DNA from: Acidobacteriota bacterium
Lineage (GTDB): Bacteria; Acidobacteriota; UBA6911; RPQK01; JADFOI01
Direction: 5' to 3'
Length of the DNA stretch: 18,745 nt
NCBI GenBank assembly: GCA_030624355.1
Contig: JAUXKG010000008.1
Span: 1 to 18,745, forward strand
Both the position numbers and the translations under genes were made by a program. This document shows, piece after piece, positions 1 through 8,297 of this stretch. Within the stretch, counting starts at the first letter, position 1. Each line of letters begins with the position of its first letter. The notes under the pieces were generated by a model. The model worked only from the letters and a program-made list of their open reading frames with translations, was not told the DNA's origin and made no database searches.

Positions 1-61
1 CCGCATCCTGCAGTCGTTGCAGCAAGCCAAAGAAAGATAAAGCCGTTGAACAACCTTGCAT
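1..61 (-). CDS. possible 5' end of a further gene, partial
   Basis: On the minus strand an ATG at 61-59 follows the mfd stop codon (64-62) with no gap, and the frame stays open for the 20 codons left before the window edge. The peptide begins MQGCSTALSFFGLLQRLQDA, which contains a short hydrophobic stretch. I cannot recognise a family from so little. The tight spacing is what a translationally coupled operon member would show, but an open frame of 20 codons is also expected by chance, so this entry is weak. Confidence 0.25.
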   Translation of the reverse strand, partial: MQGCSTALSFFGLLQRLQDA

Positions 62-3000
62 TCATTCCAACACCGCAATTTTATCCAGCAGCCCATGCAT
101 ATTTTCAAAAACTGCAGGTCCATCCACGAAAGACATTTCGGCTGACAGGATACCCTCTGGAGTCAGGGAGAGATGATCCTCACTCTGGTGCACCAAGTCA
201 ATAATATGATCCCGGGAAACCGGAGTATCTTCTCTAAATTTCAAACAAACCTTTGTGCCTTTTCGTTCCAAAGAAAGAATTTTCAATTCCTGGCTGCGCA
301 AACGAAGCCGTGCGTACTCCAACAGGTTGAAAACCGAACTCGGATATTTCCCGAACCGATCGACAATCTCTTCCTTGACACTGTTCAGTGCAGATAAGTC
401 AGGCGCCGAGGAAACGCGTTTATACAGCCACAGACGCAAGCTTGGATCCTCGATATAGTGCTCTGGCACCTGAATGTCCAGGCGCAAATCAATGCTGGTC
501 TGTATTTCGTCCGGGATGGGTTCTCCTTTGAGTTCCTGGATCGTCTGCTCCAGAAGCTTCATATAAATCTCGAACCCGACCGCACTGATTTGCCCGTGCT
601 GCTCGGGACCGAGCAGATTACCTGCACCTCGAATCTCCAGATCGAGCGCAGCCAGCCGGAAACCGGAACCCAGGTCGCTAAAGTCTTTTATGGCAGTGAG
701 GCGCTTGCGAGCGTGGTGACTCAAGTTCTCCTCGGACGGAATCAGCAAGTACGCGTAGGCACGCCGGTTTGAACGACCCACCCGGCCCCGCAACTGGTAC
801 AGCTGCGCCAATCCGAAGCGATCGGATCGATTCACAATCAAGGTGTTGGCCCGAGGAATGTCCAGGCCGTTCTCCACTATGGTCGTTGAAACCAGGATGT
901 CTTGCCGGTAGTCCAAAAAGTCCAGCATGACCCGTTCCAGTTCCCTTTCTCTCATCTGTCCATGGGCAAAGGTCACCCGTGCCTCGGGGACAATTTGCTG
1001 TAGCATCCGGACAATAGAGTGAATGGTCTCGATGGAATTGTGGAGAAATAGAATCTGACCCTGGCGCTTCAATTCTAGATCGATGGCGCTTTGAATAAGC
1101 TTTCTATTGAACTTTACGACCACCGTCTGAATGGCCAAGCGGTCCTTGGGGGGAGTTTCGATGATAGATAGATCCCGAAGACCAGTCAGAGACATATTCA
1201 GTGTCCGAGGTATTGGCGTTGCGGACAGCGACAATACATCCACTTCAGCTCTGAGGCGTTTGAGTTTTTCCTTTTGTGTGACCCCAAAACGCTGCTCTTC
1301 ATCAAACACAACCAAACCTAGATCTTGAAACTGAACATCCTTGGACAAAAGTCGATGAGTGCCCACCAGCACATCCACGGATCCCGTAGATGTCCGCTGT
1401 AGAATGTTCTTTTGTTCCTGTCGGCTTTGTAGACGGCTGAGCATTTCAATTTTGACCGGAAAGCCCTGGAAACGCTCTCTAAAGGTCCTCAGGTGCTGAA
1501 TCGCCAGAACCGTCGTTGGGCACAGCAGCGCCACTTGCTTGCTGTCAGCCACTGCTTTGAAGGCCGCTCGCATGGCCACCTCTGTTTTCCCGTACCCGAC
1601 ATCGCCACAAATCAACCGGTCCATGGGGCGCTCTGACTCCATGTCGGACTTGACGTCCTTGATGGCCGCCAACTGATCGGGGGTCTCCTCGTATTCGAAC
1701 GCTTCCTCAAATTCCCGGGTCAAGAAATCGTCTCCTGAGAAGACATGGCCTTTTGCCATCTCACGACGGGCATAGAGCTTGAGCAGATCTTCGGCCAGAC
1801 GGCGCATCGACTTTTTGATGCGGCTCTTGGTCCTCTCCCATGAAACTCCTCCCAGACGATCAATCTGAGGCCGAGTTTCGCCCGCCCCACTGTACTTTTG
1901 GAGCTGGTCAACATCATCCACCGGCATATAGAGCTTGGCATCCCCGCGATATTGCAGAACAACAAATTCGTTCACCTGACCTTCAATATCGATTCTCTTC
2001 AGACCTCCGAAAACACCGATTCCATGATTCATATGAACCACGTAGTCGCCCTCTTTGAGATCCATTAAGTCACTGAAAAAAACGGCTTTACCTTTGCGGC
2101 GGAGGGGTTTGTCAGGAGCCGGTCTGGGCTGGCTCTTCTGGAAAACATCATCCTGAGTCAGAAGGTGAAATCCCAGGCGGGGGGAGTAAAAACCCCGGGA
2201 AAGTCTTCCGTGGGTGATGGTCAGAAGATGGGAAAAAGCATCTTCGAAGCCTCTGTCGGACAAATGGGCCAAGACCTGGTATTCCTTGAATATGTCTTCC
2301 AGACGCTCGGCCATCCCTGGTGATCTCATGACGAACATGACACGCTCTCGCGCCTGTCCCCAGCTTCTCAGGTCCTTCAAGATATCCTGAATTCGCCCCT
2401 GATACTTGCGCTCCGCCTGAAATTCAAAGCGCTCAACGGAGTGAGCCTGCTGCGACAGCTCCTCAAGGTAGAACACTCTGCGTTCCCGCAACCGACCCAG
2501 GATCCACTCCCTGTCAAAGAACAGTTGCTTGGGAGGCAAACCCAGCTCACCGGCGGCATGCTGCTCTTCGAAACTTGCCTGCTGCTCGCCCTGTATTCCA
2601 CTCATTTCTTCCAGAAGCTCATCAGCTCCACTTACCACCAGTCTCACATCACGACTCTCGGGGAAAAACTCCAGTAGGGAATGTCCATTGTCCATAACCA
2701 ATGGGAAGACATATTCGAACCCGTTGAAGAGCTCACCGTTCTCAGTGAACTGGAGCTTTTCCGTCAGGGCCTCTGCAAATCGAACCTGGTTCCAGTGCTC
2801 AGGAGCTCGTTCCTGCCAACGCGCGATGTCATGATCGTTAACGATCATTTCGCGCATGGGGACCACCTCACACGAAGGAAGGAGGGCAACGGAACGCTGC
2901 GTGCTCAGGTTGAACTCACGAATCGAATCAATTTCATCTCCGAAAAACTCGATTCGAACTGGATTCTCGTGTGCCGGCGAACAAACGTCGACGATGCCTC

Positions 3001-3580
3001 CGCGGTTGGAAAACTCCCCGACTTCACTGACTGGGTCCTCACGGACATAACCGCTCTCCAGGAGTCTTCTTACCAGGTGTGCCACGGGCAAGAAGCTTCC
3101 TACTTCCAATTGAAGACAGTTGTTGAGGAACTCAACCGGTGACGGCATACGGCCGGCCAGACATGCCATCGTCGTCACAGTAAATCCTCGATGTCCTCTC
3201 AACAGCTTCCACAGGCCAACTGCTCTCCTGACGGCGATCTCCGGATGACATGAAAGTCCCCGATAAGGATCGGCTTCCGATGCGGGTAGCAGCACAACCT
3301 GATCCTTCTCCTGCTGCGGTAAAAAGAATCTCAGATTTTCGGCGATCCGTTCGGCTTGACGGTTGTCTCGACACAACCATAGGTAGGGACAGGGTGAGGT
3401 ACGAAAGAGTCCGGAGAACACAAAAGTGGAATCCGCCTCGTGAAGCCCGTCGAGAACACCGGCTTCTTCGGCTTGCCGAGCAAGTCGCGAGAAGGCCTCG
3501 GAACTACTTTTCGGAAAGTTCCGCTCTTGATGCTCTTCTGATGCGTTCGATGATTCCAGATGTAGAGAATCCTTTTTCAA
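62..3580 (-). CDS. mfd: transcription-repair coupling factor Mfd
   Basis: Mfd is a cytoplasmic ATP-driven DNA translocase that removes RNA polymerase stalled at lesions and recruits UvrA for nucleotide excision repair. The 1172-residue product (E. coli Mfd has 1148) shows the expected order: a UvrB-like N-terminal region (about 60-330), the RNA polymerase interaction domain (about 505-580, with VVHMNHGIGVF), then the RecG-like translocase with Walker A GDVGYGKT at 659-666, a DEEQ box at 760-763, LSATPIPRT, the VENGLDIPRANT motif and QLRGRVGRS, and finally the C-terminal TRCF domain. The start is uncertain. The only usable start is TTG at 3580, directly after an in-frame TAG, which makes a 77 nt overlap with the upstream adenylyltransferase gene; the first ATG lies near residue 138, inside conserved sequence. 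The stop is TGA. Confidence 0.97.
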   Translation of the reverse strand: MKKDSLHLESSNASEEHQERNFPKSSSEAFSRLARQAEEAGVLDGLHEADSTFVFSGLFRTSPCPYLWLCRDNRQAERIAENLRFFLPQQEKDQVVLLPASEADPYRGLSCHPEIAVRRAVGLWKLLRGHRGFTVTTMACLAGRMPSPVEFLNNCLQLEVGSFLPVAHLVRRLLESGYVREDPVSEVGEFSNRGGIVDVCSPAHENPVRIEFFGDEIDSIREFNLSTQRSVALLPSCEVVPMREMIVNDHDIARWQERAPEHWNQVRFAEALTEKLQFTENGELFNGFEYVFPLVMDNGHSLLEFFPESRDVRLVVSGADELLEEMSGIQGEQQASFEEQHAAGELGLPPKQLFFDREWILGRLRERRVFYLEELSQQAHSVERFEFQAERKYQGRIQDILKDLRSWGQARERVMFVMRSPGMAERLEDIFKEYQVLAHLSDRGFEDAFSHLLTITHGRLSRGFYSPRLGFHLLTQDDVFQKSQPRPAPDKPLRRKGKAVFFSDLMDLKEGDYVVHMNHGIGVFGGLKRIDIEGQVNEFVVLQYRGDAKLYMPVDDVDQLQKYSGAGETRPQIDRLGGVSWERTKSRIKKSMRRLAEDLLKLYARREMAKGHVFSGDDFLTREFEEAFEYEETPDQLAAIKDVKSDMESERPMDRLICGDVGYGKTEVAMRAAFKAVADSKQVALLCPTTVLAIQHLRTFRERFQGFPVKIEMLSRLQSRQEQKNILQRTSTGSVDVLVGTHRLLSKDVQFQDLGLVVFDEEQRFGVTQKEKLKRLRAEVDVLSLSATPIPRTLNMSLTGLRDLSIIETPPKDRLAIQTVVVKFNRKLIQSAIDLELKRQGQILFLHNSIETIHSIVRMLQQIVPEARVTFAHGQMRERELERVMLDFLDYRQDILVSTTIVENGLDIPRANTLIVNRSDRFGLAQLYQLRGRVGRSNRRAYAYLLIPSEENLSHHARKRLTAIKDFSDLGSGFRLAALDLEIRGAGNLLGPEQHGQISAVGFEIYMKLLEQTIQELKGEPIPDEIQTSIDLRLDIQVPEHYIEDPSLRLWLYKRVSSAPDLSALNSVKEEIVDRFGKYPSSVFNLLEYARLRLRSQELKILSLERKGTKVCLKFREDTPVSRDHIIDLVHQSEDHLSLTPEGILSAEMSFVDGPAVFENMHGLLDKIAVLE

Positions 3581-4013
3581 GATCTATCGAAACGACCTCT
3601 CCATCATTCAATTCCACAACTTGCCGGCCAACAATCTGCCCAACCGGCCAGTCTCCGCCTTTGACCAAGACATCAGGTGCCAGTTCTTGAATGATCTTTT
3701 GCGGAGTTTCTTCCTCAAAACTGGTTACGAAGTCCACACAACTTAAGGCACTTACAATCTCAGCCCGCTCGACTTCTGGTACCACGGGACGGCCTTTTCC
3801 TTTGAGCTTTGTCACCGAGGAATCGCTGTTGAGCCCTACCACCAGCACATCCCCGAGCGATCTCGCCTTCTCCAGAAGGCGGACATGCCCGAGATGAATC
3901 AGATCAAAGCATCCGTTTGTAAAAACAATCTTTTTCCCCTGCGCTTTGGCCCGATCCAGTATTGCTTTCAGCTCCTGGCGGGGCTGGATCCTCTCGTGTG
4001 AGGACACTGTCAT
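3504..4013 (-). CDS. rfaE2: D-glycero-beta-D-manno-heptose 1-phosphate adenylyltransferase (HldE C-terminal domain type, RfaE2)
   Basis: This cytidylyltransferase-fold enzyme makes ADP-heptose from heptose 1-phosphate and ATP, supplying the LPS inner core. The 169-residue protein has the nucleotidyltransferase signature FTNGCFDLIHLGH (HLGH at 40-43), then VVGLNSDSSVTKLKG and KGGDWPVGQIVG, typical of the stand-alone RfaE2 form rather than the two-domain HldE fusion. The ATG at 4013 lies almost directly after a GAGGG stretch. A GTG two codons downstream (4007) has better spacing (6 nt) and may be the true start. It ends with TAG and overlaps the mfd frame by 77 nt. The 118 nt gap from glmM shows no convincing terminator, so it may be co-transcribed with the block upstream. 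Confidence 0.94.
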   Translation of the reverse strand: MTVSSHERIQPRQELKAILDRAKAQGKKIVFTNGCFDLIHLGHVRLLEKARSLGDVLVVGLNSDSSVTKLKGKGRPVVPEVERAEIVSALSCVDFVTSFEEETPQKIIQELAPDVLVKGGDWPVGQIVGRQVVELNDGEVVSIDLEKGFSTSGIIERIRRASRAELSEK

Positions 4014-4131
4014 CCCTCTTTCAACTCTCTGTTCAAAATGATGTTCAAGAATTCTCCGCTCGAACTAAAGCCCGGATTAGGCAAAGGTGTTCACTTATGC
4101 ATAATTCGGGATAAAGCCTGTACTCGACATT

Positions 4132-5511
4132 TCATATTCCGGAATCCAACACTTCCGATCCAACTTCGGTCTCTCCCAAGGCTCTCTTGAACGCGGCGGC
4201 AATCGACCCCGTGTGTTTTTCAATGACAGACCGACTCTCCCCTTCTAGCATAATACGTACCAACGGTTCCGTCCCTGAATACCGGATGAAGATCCGTCCT
4301 CTTCCCTGCAAAGCCTCTTCAGCCTGCTGAATTTTGCTCTGAATCTCCGAAATCTGAGAAAAATCTCTTTTTTCGCGGATCGGTACGTTGACAAGAACCT
4401 GTGGAAGTTTTTCCAACCCCACTGTCAGTTCCATTAGAGATCCCCCCGTTTCCGTCACGATCTGGGCTATCTTCAGTGCACTGAATATGCCATCGCCGGC
4501 CAGAGAGTGTGATCTGACAATAATGTGGCCCGACGGCTCTCCTCCCAGGTCGTGGGAGCCGCGCAACATTTCTTCCGCCACATATCGATCCCCGACCCTG
4601 GTGCGCACCAGCCGCATATTTTCTGGTTCCAGGGCTACCTCCAATCCGGCGTTGGCCATCACCGTCGTCACCACGCATCCGGATTCCATCTGACCTTTAT
4701 CACGCAAATAACGAGACAGAATGAACAAAATATGATCTCCATCCAGGAGGTTGCCTTTTTCGTCGCAGAATATGGCCCGATCAGAGTCCCCGTCAAAGGC
4801 CACACCAAATGATGCCCGTGAATCGAGAACGGTTTCCATCATCTGCTCAGGATGAAGAGATCCACAATCGCAATTGATATTGTTTCCATTGGGTTCAGCG
4901 TTGATGGTGACGACCTCAACTCCCAGTTCCTGGAACAGCATCGGAGCAATGCGGAAAGCTGCACCGTGGGCACAATCCAGGACAATCTTCAAAGGCTTCA
5001 GAGTTTCAGTCGAACAACCCTTTCGCAAAAAGTCAACATAACGAGCGATCCATTCAGGATGGGAGGCAGTCACTTGCTCCAGGTTCATCCCGTTTATGTC
5101 GAGATGCGGATGCTCACCCTCATCCTGCACAACAGCCCGTTCGATTTGCTGCTCCTCTTCATCGCTCAACTTACTTCCCTGGTCGGAAAATATTTTGATT
5201 CCGTTATCCTGATGCGCATTGTGTGAGGCGGAAATCATGACACCCGCATCGAATTCATCAGATTGGGAAAAAAAGGCCACTGCAGGAGTCGTGATCACAT
5301 GAGCCAGGGTGACCTGACCACCGTGAGCAGAGATGGCTTCCTCCAAAACCTTCTCAATCCAGACACCACTGGCACGGGTGTCCCTGCCAATAACTATTCT
5401 GCGTCTGCCGGATTGGGTCAGAGCCACACCCAGTTTGTAGACCGTTCCATGGTCCAGAGGGTACTCTCCAGCCGTTCCTCGAACACCATCGGTCCCGAAG
5501 AGTTCACCCAT
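4132..5511 (-). CDS. glmM: phosphoglucosamine mutase GlmM
   Basis: GlmM converts glucosamine 6-phosphate to glucosamine 1-phosphate on the way to UDP-GlcNAc, for peptidoglycan and LPS. The 459 residues start with MGELFGTDGVRG. The phospho-serine loop ISASHN places the catalytic Ser at 96. The metal loop reads DGDSDR at 240-245 (most relatives have DGDGDR), the sugar loop GGEPSG is at 323-328, and the phosphate-binding RYSGTEP is at 410-416. The ATG lies one base after the cdaR stop (TGA-G-ATG), with a GAGG sequence inside the end of cdaR, so translation is coupled. The cdaA-cdaR-glmM arrangement is conserved in many bacteria, where CdaR and GlmM modulate CdaA. The stop is TGA. Confidence 0.97.
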   Translation of the reverse strand: MGELFGTDGVRGTAGEYPLDHGTVYKLGVALTQSGRRRIVIGRDTRASGVWIEKVLEEAISAHGGQVTLAHVITTPAVAFFSQSDEFDAGVMISASHNAHQDNGIKIFSDQGSKLSDEEEQQIERAVVQDEGEHPHLDINGMNLEQVTASHPEWIARYVDFLRKGCSTETLKPLKIVLDCAHGAAFRIAPMLFQELGVEVVTINAEPNGNNINCDCGSLHPEQMMETVLDSRASFGVAFDGDSDRAIFCDEKGNLLDGDHILFILSRYLRDKGQMESGCVVTTVMANAGLEVALEPENMRLVRTRVGDRYVAEEMLRGSHDLGGEPSGHIIVRSHSLAGDGIFSALKIAQIVTETGGSLMELTVGLEKLPQVLVNVPIREKRDFSQISEIQSKIQQAEEALQGRGRIFIRYSGTEPLVRIMLEGESRSVIEKHTGSIAAAFKRALGETEVGSEVLDSGI

Positions 5512-5512
5512 C

Positions 5513-6526
5513 TCAGCGGACCCTCACTTGAACACGCTCGGGATCAACGGATTGAACACGGAAACTCCCCACATACTCCTCCGACAACTCAATCTCCGGC
5601 ACGATTTCATGGGGTTCCGTCTGGGGCTGCAGCCCTTCCACATTCACTCGGGCCTCAAGGTCCTCAACACCGATACTGCCCTTGAAGGAAATCGGAACTG
5701 TTCCCACCACCTGAACCTTGCCCGTCATCAGGGAAGCTTCCGAATCCCCCGGAACCTTCACCACCGCTACTCCTCTGATACGCACCTCTCGTCTCTTTTC
5801 CTCAATCGTTACCTCAACCTGCACCGAGGAAATGTTCTCGATGCGCAGCCGGGCATCCTCCAAGTCAAGGTAGAGGTTCAGACTCAAGGGAGAGGAAAGC
5901 CCTTCGACGTTGATCGGGTCGGTTTTGGCCTCAGATACAGTCTGGACAGTCGATTCGGGCCCACTGAGCACGACTTCGCTGGGAGTCACTTCCACCCCGG
6001 AGACCTCGAATCCCTTGGCGGGCTCACCCAGCAGCTCCGGAGTGACCCGCACTATCTTTCTCAGAGTGCGCTCCAGCTGCAGCCTGATTCTGTCCGGAGT
6101 GATTCGAAGAATCTCTGCGCCAGGAGGTTTGTTCCGAACAGTAGTAGTAATTGTGGATTCTGTTGGAAAGATTCCAATAAGCTGAATTTGACCCAGTGCT
6201 CGTGCAAGAAAGCCCTGTGGATTCTGGTCGGTAAGCGGAATCACCTCCGTTCCCGGGCTGCTGCTGGTTAGATCAATGACCACTGCCAACTCCCTTTCAT
6301 CCAGACTGGAACTACCACGTCCGGATCGAATTTCAGCCTCCACCGTCTTGACATAGTCGTTGGAAATCTCCAATTGCGGCGGCATGTTAACCAATTCCAC
6401 TGGAAGAGTTACCGTGCGCTGCACCCGCTCCTGGCTGGCGACCTGAACCCACAGGAGGAAAGCAAGCAGCAGAGAAATAGCCTTCAGGCCGATGTTGTTG
6501 AGGAAAAACTCACGAAGGACACTCAT
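5513..6526 (-). CDS. cdaR: YbbR-domain membrane protein, CdaR-like regulator of diadenylate cyclase
   Basis: This 337-residue protein has one N-terminal membrane helix (about residues 11-30, GLKAISLLLAFLLWVQVAS), then roughly three YbbR repeats on the outer face (about 30-115, 140-225 and 230-337). Typical repeat features are V-x-V-P-V-E-L-V, the internal VTPSEVVLSGPESTV and a final V-x-V-x-V strand. In Firmicutes, CdaR binds CdaA and adjusts c-di-AMP output; that role is inferred here from order and architecture. Its ATG overlaps the cdaA stop as ATGA (6526-6523) and its TGA is one base before glmM. YbbR repeats diverge quickly, so the domain boundaries are approximate. Confidence 0.9.
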   Translation of the reverse strand: MSVLREFFLNNIGLKAISLLLAFLLWVQVASQERVQRTVTLPVELVNMPPQLEISNDYVKTVEAEIRSGRGSSSLDERELAVVIDLTSSSPGTEVIPLTDQNPQGFLARALGQIQLIGIFPTESTITTTVRNKPPGAEILRITPDRIRLQLERTLRKIVRVTPELLGEPAKGFEVSGVEVTPSEVVLSGPESTVQTVSEAKTDPINVEGLSSPLSLNLYLDLEDARLRIENISSVQVEVTIEEKRREVRIRGVAVVKVPGDSEASLMTGKVQVVGTVPISFKGSIGVEDLEARVNVEGLQPQTEPHEIVPEIELSEEYVGSFRVQSVDPERVQVRVR

Positions 6527-7326
6527 GTGGCTTCTTGCTGCCGCTCGGCTTCTTTCCGTTCCTCGGCCTGATCGGACGACCGTACCGAGGGGGACTTGAA
6601 CGTCTTCTGCAGAATTCTGAGCAACCGGGGACCGTCCAGACCTCTGGTAATTTCACGCTCAACGACCGCTGAAATCTTACCGGTCTCCTCGGAAACCACA
6701 ACGGCCACCGCATCGGTCTCTTCGGTGATTCCGATGGCCGCTCGATGTCGAGTACCCAGCTCTTTGCTTAGATAAGGATCCAGAGTCAGCGGCAAAAAGC
6801 AGGCGGCAGCCGCCACATGGGTTCCCTGCACGACTACGGCTCCGTCGTGCAAGGGACTCTTGGGGTTGAATATAGTGACCAGCAGATCATAGGTCAGATA
6901 GGCGTCCAGCTTGATGCCGCGTTCAATGTAGGTTTTGAGCCCAATATCTCTCTCCACAACGATCAGCGCCCCAATTCCCTGACTGGATAGGGTGGTAGCC
7001 GCCAACACGATTTCGTCGAACCGCTCCCGAGATTACCTGCTGGTGAACCGATAGAAAAACCCTCCACCACCTAGGCTTGCCAAACCCCTGCGTATCTCTG
7101 ACTGAAAGATCACAATAAGGGCGAAGATGAAATAAGTGAAAAAATTGGCTAACAGCCATTCGACCGTTCTCAGTTCCAAATAACGGATCAGATAGTAGAA
7201 CAAAAACAGAGAGGTTATCCCGAGGGTCATTTGCCATCCCCGAGTCCCTTTCACTAACAACAGCGCATGGTAGATGATGAAGGCGATCACCAGAATGTCA
7301 ATAAGATCTCTGAGCCAGTCCATCAC
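6523..7326 (-). CDS. cdaA: diadenylate cyclase CdaA, interrupted by one in-frame TAA
   Basis: CdaA is the membrane-bound enzyme that makes c-di-AMP from two ATP. Reading through the TAA at 7035-7033 gives about 267 residues, close to the 273 of B. subtilis CdaA. The N-terminal part (codons 1-97) has three predicted membrane helices and ends with the FQSEIRRGLASLGGGGFF linker. The remainder (codons 99-267) holds the complete DisA_N catalytic domain with DGA at 162-164 and GTRHRA (RHR at 194-196). Both halves are in the same frame, so this is a nonsense codon and not a frameshift. Start: GTG at 7326 or the adjacent ATG at 7323, which overlaps the folP stop. Re-initiation could use GTG 7011 or TTG 7008 and would yield a soluble cyclase domain without its membrane anchor. 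Other stop-free genes on both sides argue against general decay. Confidence 0.9.
7033..7035 (-). other. in-frame TAA inside cdaA (codon 98)
   Basis: Plus-strand tta reads TAA on the minus strand, in context AGG TAA TCT (Arg-stop-Ser). It sits in the linker between the membrane region and the cyclase domain, where sequence is variable in the family, so the original residue cannot be read from conservation. Tyr, Gln, Glu, Lys, Ser and Leu codons are all one base away from TAA. Confidence 0.95.
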
Positions 7327-8180
7327 TTCAAAAGACTCTCAGCAAGAATGACGTCTGTCACTTGAGCCACCTGGTTCATTTCCACCACATCGTGCACCCG
7401 CACAATGTGAACACCCCGCAGGATCGCGACCACCACCGAGGCCGCGGTTCCCCAGATTCGTTCTGCAGCCGGTTGATGTAACATTTTACCAAGGAAACTC
7501 TTGCGAGAAGTGCCAATCAGGATCGGCAACCGAAAACCCTCCAGAAAGGACAGCCGATTCAAGATTCGACAGTTGTCTTCAAGGTTCTTGCCGAAACCAA
7601 TACCGGGATCGATGATTATCCGTTCCCTGGCAATCCCATTCTGACAAGCCTTTGAAATTGCCACTTGCAGATCGGTTTGAATTTCTTCCAGTATATTTTC
7701 ACTGAACGGGCGCTCTTGCATGGTTTTTGGAGTCCCCCGCATGTGGGTCAAGACCACCCCGGCATCCCACTCACTCACGATTCTAGGCATCTCGGGATCG
7801 CAGCGGAAGGCGGTAATATCATTGACGATATCGGCACCTTCCTTGAGTGCCTCTCGCGCTACCGCCGGTTTCGAGGTGTCCACTGAAATGGGGACACAAA
7901 CCTGTTTGCGCACTTCCTGCAAAACAGGCAGCAGGCGATCCAGCTCTTCCCCGACCGGCACCGGTTCCGCTCCGGGACGCGAGGAGTCCGCTCCCAGATC
8001 TAGTATGTCGGCACCAGCTTCGACCAAGCTCAGACTGTGTTCAATTGCCTGAGATCGTTCCAAAAAACGACCACCGTCGAAGAAGGAATCGGGAGTGACA
8101 TTGACCACTCCCATCAGGCGGGTCCTTTCCCCGAGCTCTACTGTTTTCTCCCGGGCACGAAAAATATAAGAAGAACGCAT
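7323..8180 (-). CDS. folP: dihydropteroate synthase
   Basis: FolP condenses p-aminobenzoate with hydroxymethyl-dihydropterin diphosphate in folate synthesis and is the sulfonamide target. The 285-residue TIM-barrel protein has all the expected loops: NVTPDSFFDGG (27-37, with Phe where many have Ser), DLGADSSRPGAEPV (61-74), VDTSKP (100-105), ND at 120-121, DPGIGFGK (191-198), GTSRKSFLG (223-231) and RVHDV (261-265). The ATG at 8180 is preceded by GAGG about 10 nt upstream. The TGA stop shares a base with the cdaA ATG at 7323, so the two are coupled. Fusion or proximity of folP to ftsH and cdaA is common in Gram-negative bacteria. Confidence 0.96.
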   Translation of the reverse strand: MRSSYIFRAREKTVELGERTRLMGVVNVTPDSFFDGGRFLERSQAIEHSLSLVEAGADILDLGADSSRPGAEPVPVGEELDRLLPVLQEVRKQVCVPISVDTSKPAVAREALKEGADIVNDITAFRCDPEMPRIVSEWDAGVVLTHMRGTPKTMQERPFSENILEEIQTDLQVAISKACQNGIARERIIIDPGIGFGKNLEDNCRILNRLSFLEGFRLPILIGTSRKSFLGKMLHQPAAERIWGTAASVVVAILRGVHIVRVHDVVEMNQVAQVTDVILAESLLK

Positions 8181-8223
8181 TGGCCCCGATCCTCAGTGCG
8201 CAGGACGCACGGCTACAAGAGTG

Positions 8224-8259
8224 CAAACGACAATCTCTGCGTAAATGAGATTATGTTTG
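8224..8259. repeat. imperfect inverted repeat between ftsH and folP
   Basis: In the 117 nt gap between the ftsH stop and the folP start, CAAAC and AATCTC pair with GAGATT-type and GTTTG arms, giving 5 bp plus 6 bp of stem around a 9 nt loop, with a small internal bulge. There is no T-run after it on the minus strand, so it is not a classic intrinsic terminator. It could be a processing or mRNA-stability hairpin, or chance. Confidence 0.3.
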
Positions 8260-8297
8260 TCCCCAGCGCCATTGGACACGACTAGCTGCTGGGCAGT

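Noticed and set aside
6523..7326. A frameshift splitting cdaA, or two separate genes
   Set aside because: The two open segments are in the same reading frame, separated only by TAA and nine sense codons up to the first restart candidate, so there is no shift. The halves together make one family-length protein.
8224..8259. Intrinsic terminator between ftsH and folP
   Set aside because: The hairpin lacks a T-run on the transcribed strand, so it is listed only as an inverted repeat.
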